From Acidobacteriaceae bacterium (lineage in GTDB: Bacteria > Acidobacteriota > Terriglobia > Terriglobales > Acidobacteriaceae), in the NCBI GenBank assembly GCA_003151985.1, contig PLZC01000254.1, positions 7,459-60,566 on the forward strand: a DNA stretch of 53,108 bases, given 5' to 3'. The notes under the pieces were generated by a model. The model made no database searches and was not told where the DNA came from. It saw nothing but the letters and a program-made list of their open reading frames with translations. The position numbers and the translations under genes were made by a program. Numbering within the stretch: position 1 is the first letter of the stretch; every line of letters starts with the position of its first letter. Positions 53,041-53,108 of the stretch are shown here, one piece after another.

Positions 53041-53108
53041 ACGCGCCTCGATAGCGATCTTCCCAAGGCCAAGAAGGTCATTTTCGAAAGTGGTTGAAGG
53101 TGCGGCAC

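Noticed and set aside
1-53108. CRISPR arrays
   Set aside because: No regularly spaced repeats of 24-40 bases with unique spacers were seen; the tandem repeats found are short and contiguous.

Overview
The window looks like a chromosomal accessory region of an Acidobacteriota bacterium (Terriglobia type). This is an inference from gene content: two very large Oar-like TonB-dependent receptors with an N-terminal carboxypeptidase-regulatory-like domain, many Tat-exported sugar-active proteins, and a MacB/FtsX-type permease fragment of the kind expanded in this phylum. No ribosomal or other housekeeping gene is present to confirm it.

Bases 1-79 are the edge of an integrated element: a 3' half of tRNA-Asn(GTT) lacking its 5' half and preceded by a repeated CGTTGATAA. 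From 425 to 37477 lies a large glycan-utilisation locus in three blocks. Block 1 (425-8405) is a TonB receptor divergent from an operon of an Asp-box beta-propeller protein and a putative glycosidase. Block 2 (8580-17933) is an oxidative/esterase block: a leftward operon of a Tat-exported Gfo/Idh/MocA oxidoreductase, a CBM9-like protein, an alpha/beta-hydrolase and a Tat-exported xylose-isomerase-like protein; a divergent second Tat-exported Gfo/Idh/MocA protein; and a Tat-exported alkaline-phosphatase-like protein followed by an unrecognised cytosolic protein. Block 3 (18111-37477) has a second TonB receptor, a DeoR-family repressor, an AgaS-type SIS isomerase, an alpha-galactosidase-like enzyme with a PKD domain, two more Asp-box propellers flanking another putative glycosidase, and a DUF5107/TPR protein. 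The working model is that oligosaccharides enter through the receptors, are cut or oxidised in the periplasm by the exported enzymes, and an amino-sugar or galactose-type sugar phosphate is handled by the AgaS-like enzyme under the DeoR-family regulator. A recurring TTTTATT-type motif sits in the upstream regions of both receptors, the first propeller operon, agaS and the DUF5107/propeller pair, so the DeoR-like protein may control a regulon across the locus.

From about 37.5 to 44.6 kb the sequence is debris-like: four small orphan genes, a tyrosine-recombinase remnant, a monooxygenase-like small gene, a thioredoxin-reductase-like gene truncated at both ends and abutting a truncated MacB-type permease, a 3'-truncated IS110 transposase, and a possible helix-turn-helix fragment. 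From 44.6 to 50.1 kb is an integration module: two tandem, large, highly divergent tyrosine recombinases, a decayed duplicate of the second one's C-terminus, an excisionase-like protein and a canonical integrase. It ends at a 3' half of tRNA-Ala(GGC) with tandem arm-type repeats on both sides. Beyond it lie an AlbA_2/Schlafen-type regulator whose stop codon sits in a short tandem repeat, and a DNA-binding protein with an acidic tail overlapping a small zinc-ribbon membrane protein.
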